DNA of 64,000 bases, from the NCBI RefSeq assembly GCF_014695395.1, contig NZ_JACJOF010000038.1, positions 186,001 through 250,000 on the forward strand, read 5' to 3'. Shown piece after piece: positions 16,840 through 25,749 of the stretch (positions are counted from its first letter, which is position 1; every line of letters begins with the position of its first letter). A program made the position numbers and the translations under genes. The notes below the pieces were generated by a model. The model was not told the DNA's origin. It saw only the letters and a list, made by a program, of their open reading frames with translations, and made no database searches. The stretch comes from Nodosilinea sp. FACHB-131. GTDB taxonomy: Bacteria > Cyanobacteriota > Cyanobacteriia > Phormidesmidales > Phormidesmidaceae.

Positions 16840-19122
16840 CTACTGCACCACCACATCGCTAGGGGTATCTGGAGGCGCATCGAAGGGAGCGGTGCGCCCC
16901 ACCCAATCGAAGCCGCTAAGCCGAAATCCCAAGAAGCCGGTCTCTTGAGTGGGGCTATAGGTTACCAGCAGCCCATAGGCACGGCGGCGGTATTCAAAAA
17001 TTAGATTGCTATCAATGGTACGCCCGCTATCCACGTTAATCGAAGCCTGAAAACCGGCTAAAAAAGGACCATAGATCTGCTGAATAATGCCCCCAGACAG
17101 CACATTTCGATCGACCGTTCGATCAAAGAGAAAAGGAGATGTATCGCCACCGATAAGAGTGTGTCTAAAACCAATATTAAACTGGGTGTAGTCGAAGGTT
17201 TTGCGCTGCAGGTGGCCCAGCTGACCCGACAAAATAACTCTAGTTTCTAGCGACTCTTGGAAATCGCTGCTAGTGTAGTAGGTGGCTCCACTTCGTAGCC
17301 CTACCCCTAGTGCCAGGTTGGGCACCAGCGGTCGGGGGGAGTAGCGCAACCCTTCGGTGGCGGTAGCGGGTAGCGGTTGCCCCTGCCACAGCAAGAAGTT
17401 GCGGGTGAGGTCAGCGCTACCCTGAAACCGAAACAGGCTGGCTAAGCCTATGCCTTCCCCAGGGTCCAGAAGATCGGGCCGGTCGGTGTTGGCGGTAATG
17501 TACTGCCCCGACACCTGATAGGTGAGGTCAATGCCGCTGTTACCCAAGGCCACCACGGGAGACTCAAGCAGGGCACCGATGGTGTTTTGCACATCCTGAA
17601 ACCCAAGGGAGCCGTTGAAGAGGCGATCGCGGTAGCTGTACTCCAGGGTGAGGCGGTGGGTGCCAAGCAGTTGCTGGGCCCGGAAGCTGGCCCGCAGCCG
17701 CTCGCTGAAATTGGCTAAGTCAAACCCCGATAAACTTAAGGAGCCCAGCACTTGGGTGCGCGGCCCCAGAGAACCCTCAACCTGGGCCGCCAAACCAAAG
17801 TTGGCGGGGTCAGCAATGTTGTAGTTGGAGGCGCCCAACCACCGGGAGATGAAAAACTGAGGCGCGATCGTAATGTTTAGAGGCCCCGCCCTATTAATTG
17901 GCAACGGGGCTTCGATGAACAGGCCGCCGCGATCGCGGCCATCAATACCAATGCCTGTAGGCAGCGGATTTAGGGCTTCTGGAGGCAACTGCCCTCGGGT
18001 GAGCACAAAGCGATTTCTAAACAGTGGAATGGAGAGGCCTTGGTTAAACACCAGCCGGGGGTTCTCAAACACCAGCTCGTCCTCTACCTCGTTGAGAGGG
18101 GTGAGCCGCACACTATTGGCCCTAAACTCCAAGTCTGGGGGCGAGAAGGGATCGTTCGTCAGCCGAACTTGCTCGCCATACCAGCCGTCGGCATCAAAGG
18201 AAATTTGCTCGGCCTCAAACCGTACCCGCTCAATGGGGCGCTGCTCACCCCCCAATAGCACCTGGGGATCGCCCGTCGCCAGAGCAATCCCGCCCGGACT
18301 GGTAACCTGGGAAATGGACCTCTGATTTTGCAGCCGATAGTCGAGGGGAACGTTAGTCCCCTGCCCTAGACCAGCTGCATCGGTGGAGAAATCGTCTTCT
18401 AGGGCGGGCAGCTCTAGCTCACCCCGGCTCTCGGTAATCGTGCCTGCTCCCTGTAACAGGTTGTAAGTGGCCGTTGCGCCCTCAATAATTTGATTGTTGC
18501 GGTTAAAGAAAACGTTGCCTTCGGCTCGCAGATGGCGATTGACTAAGTTAGCCCAGAGGCGGTCGGCGGCTAGCTGCCCTGTGCCAAACTGCACTAGCAC
18601 ATCGCCTGTGGCGGTCACAATCTGGCGAACGGGCTCAAACTCCTGGCGATCGGCCCGCAGCAAAATAGAGCCCACCCCCTCAGCCGGTAATTCTGTCTCG
18701 ACTGGGGCATCTTCGACGGGGGTGTCGGGTAATTCAGGCTCAGGCGGTTCAGCTTCAGAATTTTCGGGTTGAGGGCTTTCAAGCTGAGGCTGAGGCGGTT
18801 CTGAATCGACCTCAACCGGTGCTTCGGGGCCTTCGATCGCTGGGTCAGCGGGTACTAGAGGTGCGCTATCGGTGGGCTCAGGCACCAAAGGCTCAGAGCC
18901 GTCATCGACTGCCAACAGCGGTGAGAGCAGGCTAACTCCGCTTAAAGACAGGGGGCTAGCTACGACACTATTGGTTGGGGCGATTGACCTAGGGTCAGGC
19001 TCCGCCAACGCTGCCATTGACCCCCCTGGCCCTAACTCGGAGGCCGCCACCGCTGAAACCAGCACGACTTCGGCTGATTCTGGGAGCGGGGGTACAGCGG
19101 GCAACATAGGCGGCAAAGGCAT
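16840..19122 (-). CDS. DUF3769 outer-membrane OstA/LptD-like protein
   Basis: A 760-residue protein of the cyanobacterial DUF3769 type. Residues about 1-150 are a proline-, glutamate- and serine-rich linker. Residues about 150-330 resemble the LptA/OstA beta-jellyroll repeats (VTATGDVLVQFGTGQLAADRLWANL, then LRAEGNVFFNRNNQIIEGATATYNL), which handle lipopolysaccharide. The C-terminal half is rich in alternating aromatic and polar strands (for example TLEYSYRDRLFNGSLGFQDV), consistent with a beta-barrel like LptD. It probably helps move lipopolysaccharide or another lipid to the outer leaflet. The frame begins at ATG 19122, just after an in-frame TGA, and no signal peptide is encoded in this frame. 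Confidence 0.82.
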   Translation of the reverse strand: MPLPPMLPAVPPLPESAEVVLVSAVAASELGPGGSMAALAEPDPRSIAPTNSVVASPLSLSGVSLLSPLLAVDDGSEPLVPEPTDSAPLVPADPAIEGPEAPVEVDSEPPQPQLESPQPENSEAEPPEPELPDTPVEDAPVETELPAEGVGSILLRADRQEFEPVRQIVTATGDVLVQFGTGQLAADRLWANLVNRHLRAEGNVFFNRNNQIIEGATATYNLLQGAGTITESRGELELPALEDDFSTDAAGLGQGTNVPLDYRLQNQRSISQVTSPGGIALATGDPQVLLGGEQRPIERVRFEAEQISFDADGWYGEQVRLTNDPFSPPDLEFRANSVRLTPLNEVEDELVFENPRLVFNQGLSIPLFRNRFVLTRGQLPPEALNPLPTGIGIDGRDRGGLFIEAPLPINRAGPLNITIAPQFFISRWLGASNYNIADPANFGLAAQVEGSLGPRTQVLGSLSLSGFDLANFSERLRASFRAQQLLGTHRLTLEYSYRDRLFNGSLGFQDVQNTIGALLESPVVALGNSGIDLTYQVSGQYITANTDRPDLLDPGEGIGLASLFRFQGSADLTRNFLLWQGQPLPATATEGLRYSPRPLVPNLALGVGLRSGATYYTSSDFQESLETRVILSGQLGHLQRKTFDYTQFNIGFRHTLIGGDTSPFLFDRTVDRNVLSGGIIQQIYGPFLAGFQASINVDSGRTIDSNLIFEYRRRAYGLLVTYSPTQETGFLGFRLSGFDWVGRTAPFDAPPDTPSDVVVQ

Positions 19123-19140
19123 GGGCTGGCATCACCAGAG

Positions 19141-19166
19141 CAAAAACAAAGCCCGGCAAGCGGGCT
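19141..19166 (-). terminator. Rho-independent terminator upstream of the DUF3769 gene
   Basis: On the minus strand, AGCCCG pairs with CGGGCT around a five-base loop, directly followed by TTTGTTTTT. It lies about 200 bases downstream of psbI and just before the DUF3769 start, so it should end psbI transcripts and insulate the next gene. Confidence 0.75.
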
Positions 19167-19296
19167 CAATCAGACCACTCTCACCAGGCTATTAACCTTG
19201 ATGTAGCAGCCCTAGGGCACAGACGGGCAACCCAGGGCAGGGCCGCCAATTCCCAGACTACTTTTGGCGGTGCAGGTTCCGCAGAGCAGGCTAGAT

Positions 19297-19330
19297 GGCA
19301 AGCCCCGGAGCAACGCCTGGGGCATTTGCC
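19297..19330 (-). other. Stable hairpin just downstream of psbI
   Basis: GGCAA/TTGCC and GCCCC/GGGGC arms form a ten-pair stem, interrupted by a two-base bulge, starting 36 bases beyond the psbI stop. There is no U-run, so it is more likely a 3' mRNA-stabilising or processing structure than a terminator. Confidence 0.5.
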
Positions 19331-19365
19331 ATTTAGTAGACATCAACCTGTCACCTAGGCCAAAC

Positions 19366-19482
19366 CTAGTCCATGTCTTGACGGCCAGGGTTGCGGGAGG
19401 GGTCGCCGCTCAAAAAGCCAAACACGAACAGGGACACAAAGAAGGCGACTACGAGGTAAACCACAATCTTAAGGGTAAGCAT
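19366..19482 (-). CDS. psbI: Photosystem II reaction centre protein PsbI
   Basis: A 38-residue single-helix protein beginning [12 protein letters not shown] and ending [18 protein letters not shown], an almost complete match to cyanobacterial PsbI. PsbI binds beside D1 and CP43 in the photosystem II core and supports early assembly of the reaction centre and its stability. The membrane helix spans about residues 4-24 and the charged tail faces the cytoplasm. The gene is monocistronic: the next genes on this strand are 148 bases upstream and beyond a terminator downstream. Confidence 0.97.
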   Translation of the reverse strand: MLTLKIVVYLVVAFFVSLFVFGFLSGDPSRNPGRQDMD

Positions 19483-19630
19483 GAGTTAAGTCTCCAAACC
19501 GGTAGCAGAGTAGGCCCAAGACCTGCCCCAAGCAGTAGCCAAATTCCGCTGACGGAAACGGCCCCGGTGCAGGACTAAGCTGGGTCTATCATATCGCCAA
19601 ACGTTCGCCTATCTGCCGGCCCTGACTAAT

Positions 19631-20884
19631 CTACCAGAGCGATCGCAGCCAGACCCACGCCATTCGCAGCCAGGTCTCGAGCACGTAGAGCAGCCAGTCT
19701 AAACCTCGCACCACGGCGACCAGAGGCGGATCGACGTAGTTGATTTGGGTGACTTTGACATCTAGGGCGCTTGGAGAATTGAGCTGATACTGGTCCGTTC
19801 CCGTGAGTGTAGTTGAGTTGGGTGAACGGTCGGCGGTGACAGTGTCGCTCCTCTGTTGGGTTACTAGATTGGGGGAATTAGATCCTCTGGGGGCTACAGA
19901 TACCGCGCTAGACATCGCTACCGTTAGCTCAGCGCCTTGTTCAACCGAGGTCGTCGCTGGCAGAGTTCTAACAACAGGCTGACCATTCAACTGAGGTGGA
20001 TATTGGCCAGCGATTGTTTTCGGCCCTGTTGACTCGGGGTTAGCTTGGGGCCTTTGGGGCACGATGGCACGACTAGTCGTGCGTCTGCCTAGGGCGAGCG
20101 GCCAAAGGCCAGGCTTTGCCAACGCCGTCGTCATCCCTTGCTGATTGGCTTCGCCAAATAGGTTGGTGGCCGCCGCCAGGGGGCTAGTTTGCAGCCACCG
20201 CAGCGCAGCGGGCAGCCACCGCAGGGGAGGCACCACCGCTGGATTGGTCTGGGGTAGAGGCAGCCCAGGCTGCTGAAGCTGAGAGTCAAGACTACGGCAG
20301 CGCTGTACCCGAGCATACTCCGCCAGCATGAGCACCAGGGCCTGCTCAAGCCGCTGCTGCTGATCCTCGGTCAGCCCGGCAAAAATCCCGTTGTCAATGG
20401 TCACTAGCACTAGCTGCCGAGTTTCTAAGTCTGAGGCAATACCGCGGATAGGTTGATTTAGCGGCACTAGATGCCACTGGCCGGGGGTTAGCACAGCGCC
20501 AGCTTTCGACTGCTTGAGCCATGGCCCATGAACATTGACCAACTGTAGCCCGCCAGGTCGAGCCATTTGACTGTGAACTACCGGCGGTTGAATGACTGAT
20601 AGCAGGGCGCGAATCGGCGTGTCTACTGCCACCAGTTCTGTTGGGAGTGCTCCAGTCAGTCTGGCCCAAACCGGTCGCCACGGACGGGCAGCTTGCAGCT
20701 GCCGAGAGCCTATTCTCAAGCCCTGCACCGCCGCATAGAGCGGGTAGGCGACCACTTGCAGTCCCCAAACCGCCGCCGTACGCCCCTGCCGCAACCACTG
20801 CCCGGCGCTGTGGGCTACCTGCCGATATCCAGCCACCAGGCGACCTACGGTTTGGCTTTGGAACGAGCGTGACGAAGTCGCCAT
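19631..20884 (-). CDS. Conserved cyanobacterial hypothetical protein, possible membrane association
   Basis: A 417-residue protein starting at ATG 20884; an earlier GTG/TTG-type start would run into the divergent mannosidase gene. Residues about 10-190 look globular (a basic helical N-terminus, then GPWLKQSKAGAVLTPGQWHLVPLNQPIRG and LVLVTIDNGIFAGLTEDQQQRLEQAL). Residues 200-380 are low-complexity and serine/proline-rich. The C-terminus ends in a tryptophan-rich amphipathic segment (GLDWLLYVLETWLRMAWVWLRSLW), which may sit on or in a membrane. I do not recognise a named family. It is divergent from the alpha-mannosidase with only 44 bases between starts, so they probably share a promoter region. 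Confidence 0.72.
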   Translation of the reverse strand: MATSSRSFQSQTVGRLVAGYRQVAHSAGQWLRQGRTAAVWGLQVVAYPLYAAVQGLRIGSRQLQAARPWRPVWARLTGALPTELVAVDTPIRALLSVIQPPVVHSQMARPGGLQLVNVHGPWLKQSKAGAVLTPGQWHLVPLNQPIRGIASDLETRQLVLVTIDNGIFAGLTEDQQQRLEQALVLMLAEYARVQRCRSLDSQLQQPGLPLPQTNPAVVPPLRWLPAALRWLQTSPLAAATNLFGEANQQGMTTALAKPGLWPLALGRRTTSRAIVPQRPQANPESTGPKTIAGQYPPQLNGQPVVRTLPATTSVEQGAELTVAMSSAVSVAPRGSNSPNLVTQQRSDTVTADRSPNSTTLTGTDQYQLNSPSALDVKVTQINYVDPPLVAVVRGLDWLLYVLETWLRMAWVWLRSLW

Positions 20885-20928
20885 AACTCTGCCTACACTG
20901 AGGAGACTGCCTTGATCATACCGGAGCC

Positions 20929-23900
20929 ATGCCCCCCGCCACCGTTCTCCCTGTCCTGCCGCCACAGATTCTGAACTCCCTCGATCGCCTCCGTCACCTG
21001 AGTCAACTGGACGTGCGGGGTACCTGGCGCCGCTGTCCCAATGCTGCGGGAAGTCCCGATGTGCCGTGGGGTAAAGCTTGGCAAACCTGGCCTTTGGCAA
21101 CGCTAAACGATCGCCGTCACATCGCTTGGCCTAAGGGTAAAGTTTCCCTGGGGCTGCACCAGCAATTTACCTGGCCTACCAACCTCAACGGCTATCCCCT
21201 TCAAGGGCTAACGGCACGGCTGGCGCTACGCTGGTGGGCTAACCAGGCCGATATCTTTGTCAATGGCGAGCTGATGCAGACGGGAGACATCTTCGACTGC
21301 TGGACGCGAATTGTGCTGACGGACTGCGTTGTGCCGGGAGAATCGGTAGATGTTTCGCTCAAGCTACTAAGTCCGGGCCACGACGAGGGGGCGCTGGTGC
21401 AGGCCGAACTCATGTTTGAAGCCTTAGAGGGGAACTGCCCCGAACCTGGCTTTGTAGCTGACGAACTGGCGGTCTTGGCTACTTATCTAGTTCAGTTTGA
21501 CCCCAACAAGCTCGACATTCTCACTCAGGCTCTTGAGGGAATTGATTGGGGTGGGGTAGGCGATCGCGATCGCCTCCACACCTCCCTTCTGCGCGTGCGC
21601 GAAGCCCTAAAGCCGTTTTCTCCCTGGCTCAAGCAGCGTACCCTCCACTGCCTGGGCCACGCCCACTTAGACTTAGCCTGGCTCTGGCCCGTGCCCGAAA
21701 CTTGGGAAGCGGCCGAGAATACGTTTCGCTCGGTGCTGGCCCTTCAGCAAGACTTTCCTGAGCTAACCTTTACCCATTCATCCCCAGCGCTGTTTGCCTG
21801 GCTAGAGCAGCACCGCCCTGAGCTATTCGCCACCATTCAGCAAGAAGTTAAAGCCGGACGATGGGCGATCGATGCCGGGCTGTGGGTTGAGCCTGACTTG
21901 AACTTGCCGGGAGGAGAGGCGATCGCCCGACAGATTCTCTACGGCCAGCGCTACTGTGCTGAGAAATTTGGGGATGTCAGTGCGATCGCCTGGTTGCCCG
22001 ACACCTTCGGCTTCTGCTGGCAACTGCCCCAACTGCTCACCCAGGGCGGCATTCGCTACTTCGCCACCCAAAAACTGCGCTGGAACGACACCAACCCCTT
22101 CCCCCACGACCTGTTTAACTGGCAGGGGCTCGACGGCACTGAGATTACGGGCGTCACCCTGCCCCCTATCGGCACCGACATTACCCCGGTTGATATGGCC
22201 CAATACGCCTGCCAGTGGGAAGCCAATACGGGATTCGTGGATGCCCTCTGGCTCCCCGGCGTTGGCGACCACGGCGGCGGCCCCACCCGCGACATGCTGC
22301 TCAAAGCCCAGCGCTGGGCCAGCTCCCCCTTCTTCCCCACCCTTACCTGGGGCCACGCCGTCCCCCTCTTGGATCAGCTCACCTCCCCGTCGCCTTCAAT
22401 TCAAAATTCAAAATTCAAAATTCAAAATTCTCCCACCCCATCTTCCGACTCCCCCACCCCCTCATTCCCCACCTGGAACGACGAACTCTACCTCGAACTC
22501 CACCGGGGCTGCTACACCACCCACGGCGACCAAAAGCAGTACAACCGCCGCTGTGAAGACATGCTGTTCCAGGCCGAGCTATTTGCCTCTATCGCTGCGA
22601 TCTACGGGCTTCAGCCCTATCCCAAAACCGAGTTAGAGACGGCTTGGAAGCATGTTCTCTTTAACCAGTTCCACGATATTTTGCCGGGATCGTCGATTCC
22701 TGAAGTGTTTGAGCAGGCGAACGAGGAATGGCGGGCGGCATTGGAGATAGGCGATCGCATTCTGCAAACCTCTCTTCAGGCTCTCGCTGAGCGCTGTCCC
22801 CTACCCTCGCCCCCGCATCCTGATGCTGTGCCCGTAGTGCTGTTTAACCCGCTGAATTGGGAGCGCAGTGAAGTGGTGGACATCGCTTTGTCTTCTACCC
22901 TGGCTCAAACTACTTGGCAAGCGCAGGATGCCGAGGGCCAAACGTTACCCACCCAGCTTGAACAGACTGACTCTCCCTCGCTGCTGGTTTACGTTCCCGC
23001 TATTCCTTCGGTGGGCTATCGCCTGATTTGGCTGATTCCTGCCGAGGCGGTCCCGCCTAGCTCCCCGCCCGCCGAGTGGGTTTTAGACAATGCCTATCTG
23101 CAAGCCACCATCGACCCCACCACTGGTGGTATCGCCAGCCTGATTCACAAAGCTACCGGCACCGAAACCTTCCACGGTTGCGGAAACCAGCTTCAGGCTT
23201 TTAAAGACGAGGGCCAGTATTGGGACGCGTGGAATATTGCCCCGAACTACCAAGACCATCCCCTAGATGCGTTTGTTCTCAAGAGCATTAGCTGGATTGA
23301 GTACGGCCCTGTGCGGCAGACCCTTCGGGTAGTTCGCTGCTTTAACCAGTCCACCATTATTCAAAACTACCGTTTAGAGTTGAATTCTCCCGTACTTGCG
23401 GTTCACATCGACGTCAATTGGCATGAAACCCAGGTAGTGCTGAAGGCGGCGTTTCCGCTGACAGTGTCGGCAGCTAAGGCGACCTATGAAATTCCCTTTG
23501 GAGCGATCGCCCGCTCCACCATACCCACTACTCCCCAAGAGCAAGCCAAGTGGGAAGTGCCCGCCCTGCGCTGGGCCGACCTCAGCGATGGGGAACGCGG
23601 TGTGAGCATTCTCACCGACTACAAGCACGGGTTCGATGCCACGCCTAACCAGCTGCGGCTGACGCTGCTCAAGGCTCCTATCTGGCCAGATCCGGGGTGC
23701 GATCGCGGCTTTCAGACCTTCAGCTACGCCATTTATCCTCACGCTCACGGCTGGCAGCAGGCCAAGACCGTGCAGGCCGCCCGCAACTTCAACTTGCCGA
23801 TTCAGCCCTGGGTGGTGTCATCCTCTACCCTGTCCGTGAACGCTCAGTCCTCCACGAGCTTCCTCGATTTAGGCGAAACCACTTTAGTGCTATCCGCCTT

Positions 23901-24111
23901 TAAACAAGCAGAAGGAGAGGCAAATTACTACATCCTGCGCGGCTATGAAAGTAATGGCCTAGAAACATCTCTAGAACTCCAGGGCTCTATCCCAATGGAG
24001 GTGATAGGGCGAGTAGATTTGCTAGAAGAACCCTATGAAGTAAAGGAATGGCATGAGGTGAATTCCTGGCAGATTGTCAGTCTGGCGGTGTCTATTAGCC
24101 CAGCCCGATAA
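20929..24111 (+). CDS. Alpha-mannosidase, glycoside hydrolase family 38
   Basis: A 1060-residue GH38 enzyme, a zinc-dependent retaining alpha-mannosidase cleaving terminal mannose. Catalytic-domain landmarks: the zinc ligands H246 and D248 (GHAHLDLAWLW), the nucleophile D358 (WLPDTFGF) and the zinc ligand H448 (GVGDHGGGPT). The helical middle domain (about 520-600, ELYLELHRGCYTTHGDQKQYNRR) and the C-terminal beta-sandwich domains (about 660-1055, GNQLQAFKDEGQYWDAWNI) are complete. There is no signal peptide, so it is probably cytosolic, acting in turnover of mannose-containing glycans or compatible solutes. Residues about 488-514 are an unusual insertion encoded by AT-rich TTCAAAA repeats followed by Pro/Ser-rich codons. 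Confidence 0.94.
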   Translation: MPPATVLPVLPPQILNSLDRLRHLSQLDVRGTWRRCPNAAGSPDVPWGKAWQTWPLATLNDRRHIAWPKGKVSLGLHQQFTWPTNLNGYPLQGLTARLALRWWANQADIFVNGELMQTGDIFDCWTRIVLTDCVVPGESVDVSLKLLSPGHDEGALVQAELMFEALEGNCPEPGFVADELAVLATYLVQFDPNKLDILTQALEGIDWGGVGDRDRLHTSLLRVREALKPFSPWLKQRTLHCLGHAHLDLAWLWPVPETWEAAENTFRSVLALQQDFPELTFTHSSPALFAWLEQHRPELFATIQQEVKAGRWAIDAGLWVEPDLNLPGGEAIARQILYGQRYCAEKFGDVSAIAWLPDTFGFCWQLPQLLTQGGIRYFATQKLRWNDTNPFPHDLFNWQGLDGTEITGVTLPPIGTDITPVDMAQYACQWEANTGFVDALWLPGVGDHGGGPTRDMLLKAQRWASSPFFPTLTWGHAVPLLDQLTSPSPSIQNSKFKIQNSPTPSSDSPTPSFPTWNDELYLELHRGCYTTHGDQKQYNRRCEDMLFQAELFASIAAIYGLQPYPKTELETAWKHVLFNQFHDILPGSSIPEVFEQANEEWRAALEIGDRILQTSLQALAERCPLPSPPHPDAVPVVLFNPLNWERSEVVDIALSSTLAQTTWQAQDAEGQTLPTQLEQTDSPSLLVYVPAIPSVGYRLIWLIPAEAVPPSSPPAEWVLDNAYLQATIDPTTGGIASLIHKATGTETFHGCGNQLQAFKDEGQYWDAWNIAPNYQDHPLDAFVLKSISWIEYGPVRQTLRVVRCFNQSTIIQNYRLELNSPVLAVHIDVNWHETQVVLKAAFPLTVSAAKATYEIPFGAIARSTIPTTPQEQAKWEVPALRWADLSDGERGVSILTDYKHGFDATPNQLRLTLLKAPIWPDPGCDRGFQTFSYAIYPHAHGWQQAKTVQAARNFNLPIQPWVVSSSTLSVNAQSSTSFLDLGETTLVLSAFKQAEGEANYYILRGYESNGLETSLELQGSIPMEVIGRVDLLEEPYEVKEWHEVNSWQIVSLAVSISPAR
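22400..22430 (+). repeat. TTCAAAA tandem repeat inside the mannosidase gene
   Basis: Four full copies and a partial copy of the 7-base unit TTCAAAA lie in frame inside the coding sequence, giving the peptide IQNSKFKIQNS. The same motif family occurs between genes elsewhere in the window (48745-48791, 60684-60766). Confidence 0.9.
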
Positions 24112-24142
24112 GATACCCAAACAAAGTTTTTGTCGCCTGCTG

Positions 24143-24436
24143 CTAACTATTGCCGGGAGCTATCCCAGTCACCAGAGCACTGATCGCTGGGGTAATGGCT
24201 TGCAAAACGGGCGATAAGATCACCACCGAGGCGGCTGCGATCACAATGGTTGTCGCCAGCCGCGTAACCTGGTCCGAGGCGTTTTGGTAGGTATCAAATT
24301 TGAAGTCAATTTTCTCAATATCTGCTTCTACCCTACCAATATCAGTTTCTACCCGGTCAAGGCGCTGGTTTATCTGCTTTAACTCTGACAAAACCTGTTG
24401 TTGAAAGCTGTCTGACGCTTCGCTTGACTGCATCAC
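24143..24436 (-). CDS. Small coiled-coil membrane protein
   Basis: A 97-residue protein of unknown function. Residues about 10-55 form a coiled coil with regular heptads (QINQRLDRVETDIGRVEADIEKID). Residues about 62-92 form one or two membrane segments (TTIVIAAASVVILSPVLQAI). The layout resembles small bacterial membrane-anchored coiled-coil proteins; there is no sequence family I can name. It converges on the mannosidase gene and may be co-transcribed with the glycosyltransferase gene 41 bases upstream. Confidence 0.65.
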   Translation of the reverse strand: MMQSSEASDSFQQQVLSELKQINQRLDRVETDIGRVEADIEKIDFKFDTYQNASDQVTRLATTIVIAAASVVILSPVLQAITPAISALVTGIAPGNS

Positions 24437-24476
24437 CTGATCCAGTTAGTTAGGTGTTTCCATCATACCCAACACC

Positions 24477-25418
24477 CTAGGGCACCAGGACGGTGCGGGG
24501 AATCAGGGCATCAACCCCAGGATTTAAGCGCAGTTTGCGAGCCTGAGCCAGCAGTTGCCACGCTTCAGGTGACAGTGCGCCGGGGGCCAATAGGGAAATT
24601 CCAGCAGCGACTTGGCGCTGACGCAGGGCGACTAAGCCCCAGTGCAGGTGCAGGTATTGGCCAATGGCGGCAAGGGTGGGGATGCGATCGCGGTAGCCCT
24701 CATTCACCCGGCCGTAGATGCGTTCTTTAATGGTCAGATTCAGTGCCATGCGGCGGCTGAGCGACATTTTTTGCTCGTAGCCTCCAGCCCAAAGGGTGCG
24801 GTAGGCCAAACACTCGTTAATAAACAGTGCGTCGCCAAAATCAGCCAGCTTTACCCAGGCATCGATGTCGTCGTAGTTGGTGGTCATGGTGGTATCCCAG
24901 CCGCCCGCCTGTAAGAAGGCATCGCGGCGGGTCGCTACCTGAGCTGGGGTGCCAAAGGGCACCTGGTCCATCAGCATGCCGTAGTGAATGGCGCTTTGGG
25001 GAATGTAGAAGACTTTGCCGGGGCCGGTGGCAGGGGTACGGCGAATTTCAGTACCGTGCTCGTCGACCTGGATGGCCTGGCAGGAGCAGAGCACGGCCTC
25101 AGGATGCTGGGCGATCGCCGCTGCCATCTTCTCAAGGCAGTCTGGTGCTAGGTAGTCGTCATCATCCAAAAACTTGACCCACTCACCGCTGGCGGCGGCT
25201 ACGCCATTGTTGACCGTAGCGGCATGGTTGAGGTTTTGGGCATTGCGGTGGTAAACGACCTGGTCGCCCAGACTGTGCACATACTCCTCAGTGCCGTCGG
25301 TGGAGGCATCGTCAGCGACAACGACTTCGCAGGGCACAGTTTGGTTGAGACCGCAGGCGATCGCTCGCTTCAGCAAGTCCAGGCGATTATAGGTAGTAAT
25401 TACCAAGCTAAATTTCAT
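24477..25418 (-). CDS. Glycosyltransferase family 2 protein
   Basis: A 313-residue GT-A fold enzyme that transfers a sugar from a nucleotide-sugar donor. It shows the family N-terminus (FSLVITTYNRLDLLKRAI), the substrate-binding VVADDASTDGTEEY, the metal-binding DDDDYL of the DXD type (WVKFLDDDDYLAPDCLEKM) and an NYDDIDAWVKLADFG region holding the catalytic-base candidate. There is no membrane helix, so it is cytosolic or peripheral. The acceptor and donor are unknown; a role in surface glycan or lipid glycosylation is inferred from the family. Confidence 0.88.
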   Translation of the reverse strand: MKFSLVITTYNRLDLLKRAIACGLNQTVPCEVVVADDASTDGTEEYVHSLGDQVVYHRNAQNLNHAATVNNGVAAASGEWVKFLDDDDYLAPDCLEKMAAAIAQHPEAVLCSCQAIQVDEHGTEIRRTPATGPGKVFYIPQSAIHYGMLMDQVPFGTPAQVATRRDAFLQAGGWDTTMTTNYDDIDAWVKLADFGDALFINECLAYRTLWAGGYEQKMSLSRRMALNLTIKERIYGRVNEGYRDRIPTLAAIGQYLHLHWGLVALRQRQVAAGISLLAPGALSPEAWQLLAQARKLRLNPGVDALIPRTVLVP

Positions 25419-25624
25419 GGCCGCCTCTCCAGGCCAGTAGGCCCAGCATTCCTAGTTAGGACATTGATTACGGCCTTAGCATGCCCTACCAGCAGAATAA
25501 ATGACCAAGCAGTCTAAGTCCTCGCGGAGGCTTCTGCACTGATAAAGAGATGGTCAACGTTACGTCAAATCAATCTATCAACGGCAGGCTTATCTACGCT
25601 GTTAACTGACCATCCTAGAAATAA

Positions 25625-25665
25625 CTTTCAATTTCTTCTCCCATTTTGGGAGAAGAAATTGAAGG
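25625..25665 (-). terminator. Long hairpin downstream of the hemerythrin gene
   Basis: Arms at 25627-25642 and 25648-25663 are perfectly complementary over 16 bases, and a further G-T and C-G pair extends the stem, around a five-base loop. It lies about 85 bases beyond the hemerythrin stop codon. There is no long U-run, so it may protect the mRNA 3' end as well as, or instead of, terminating. Confidence 0.5.
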
Positions 25666-25749
25666 ATGTAGCTTGCTTCCCATAGGGCGAGACAAGCTTA
25701 CGAAAGTTAGCTGCACAGAGTAGCGATGCTACATCGAGAAAAAGCGCTA

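Noticed and set aside
20885-21100. Extended N-terminus for the 19631-20884 hypothetical protein
   Set aside because: The extra 72 residues overlap the divergent mannosidase coding sequence; the ATG at 20884 leaves both genes intact.
21956-22636. 226-codon frame within the alpha-mannosidase gene
   Set aside because: Low-complexity Pro/Ser/Thr shadow of the GH38 reading frame.
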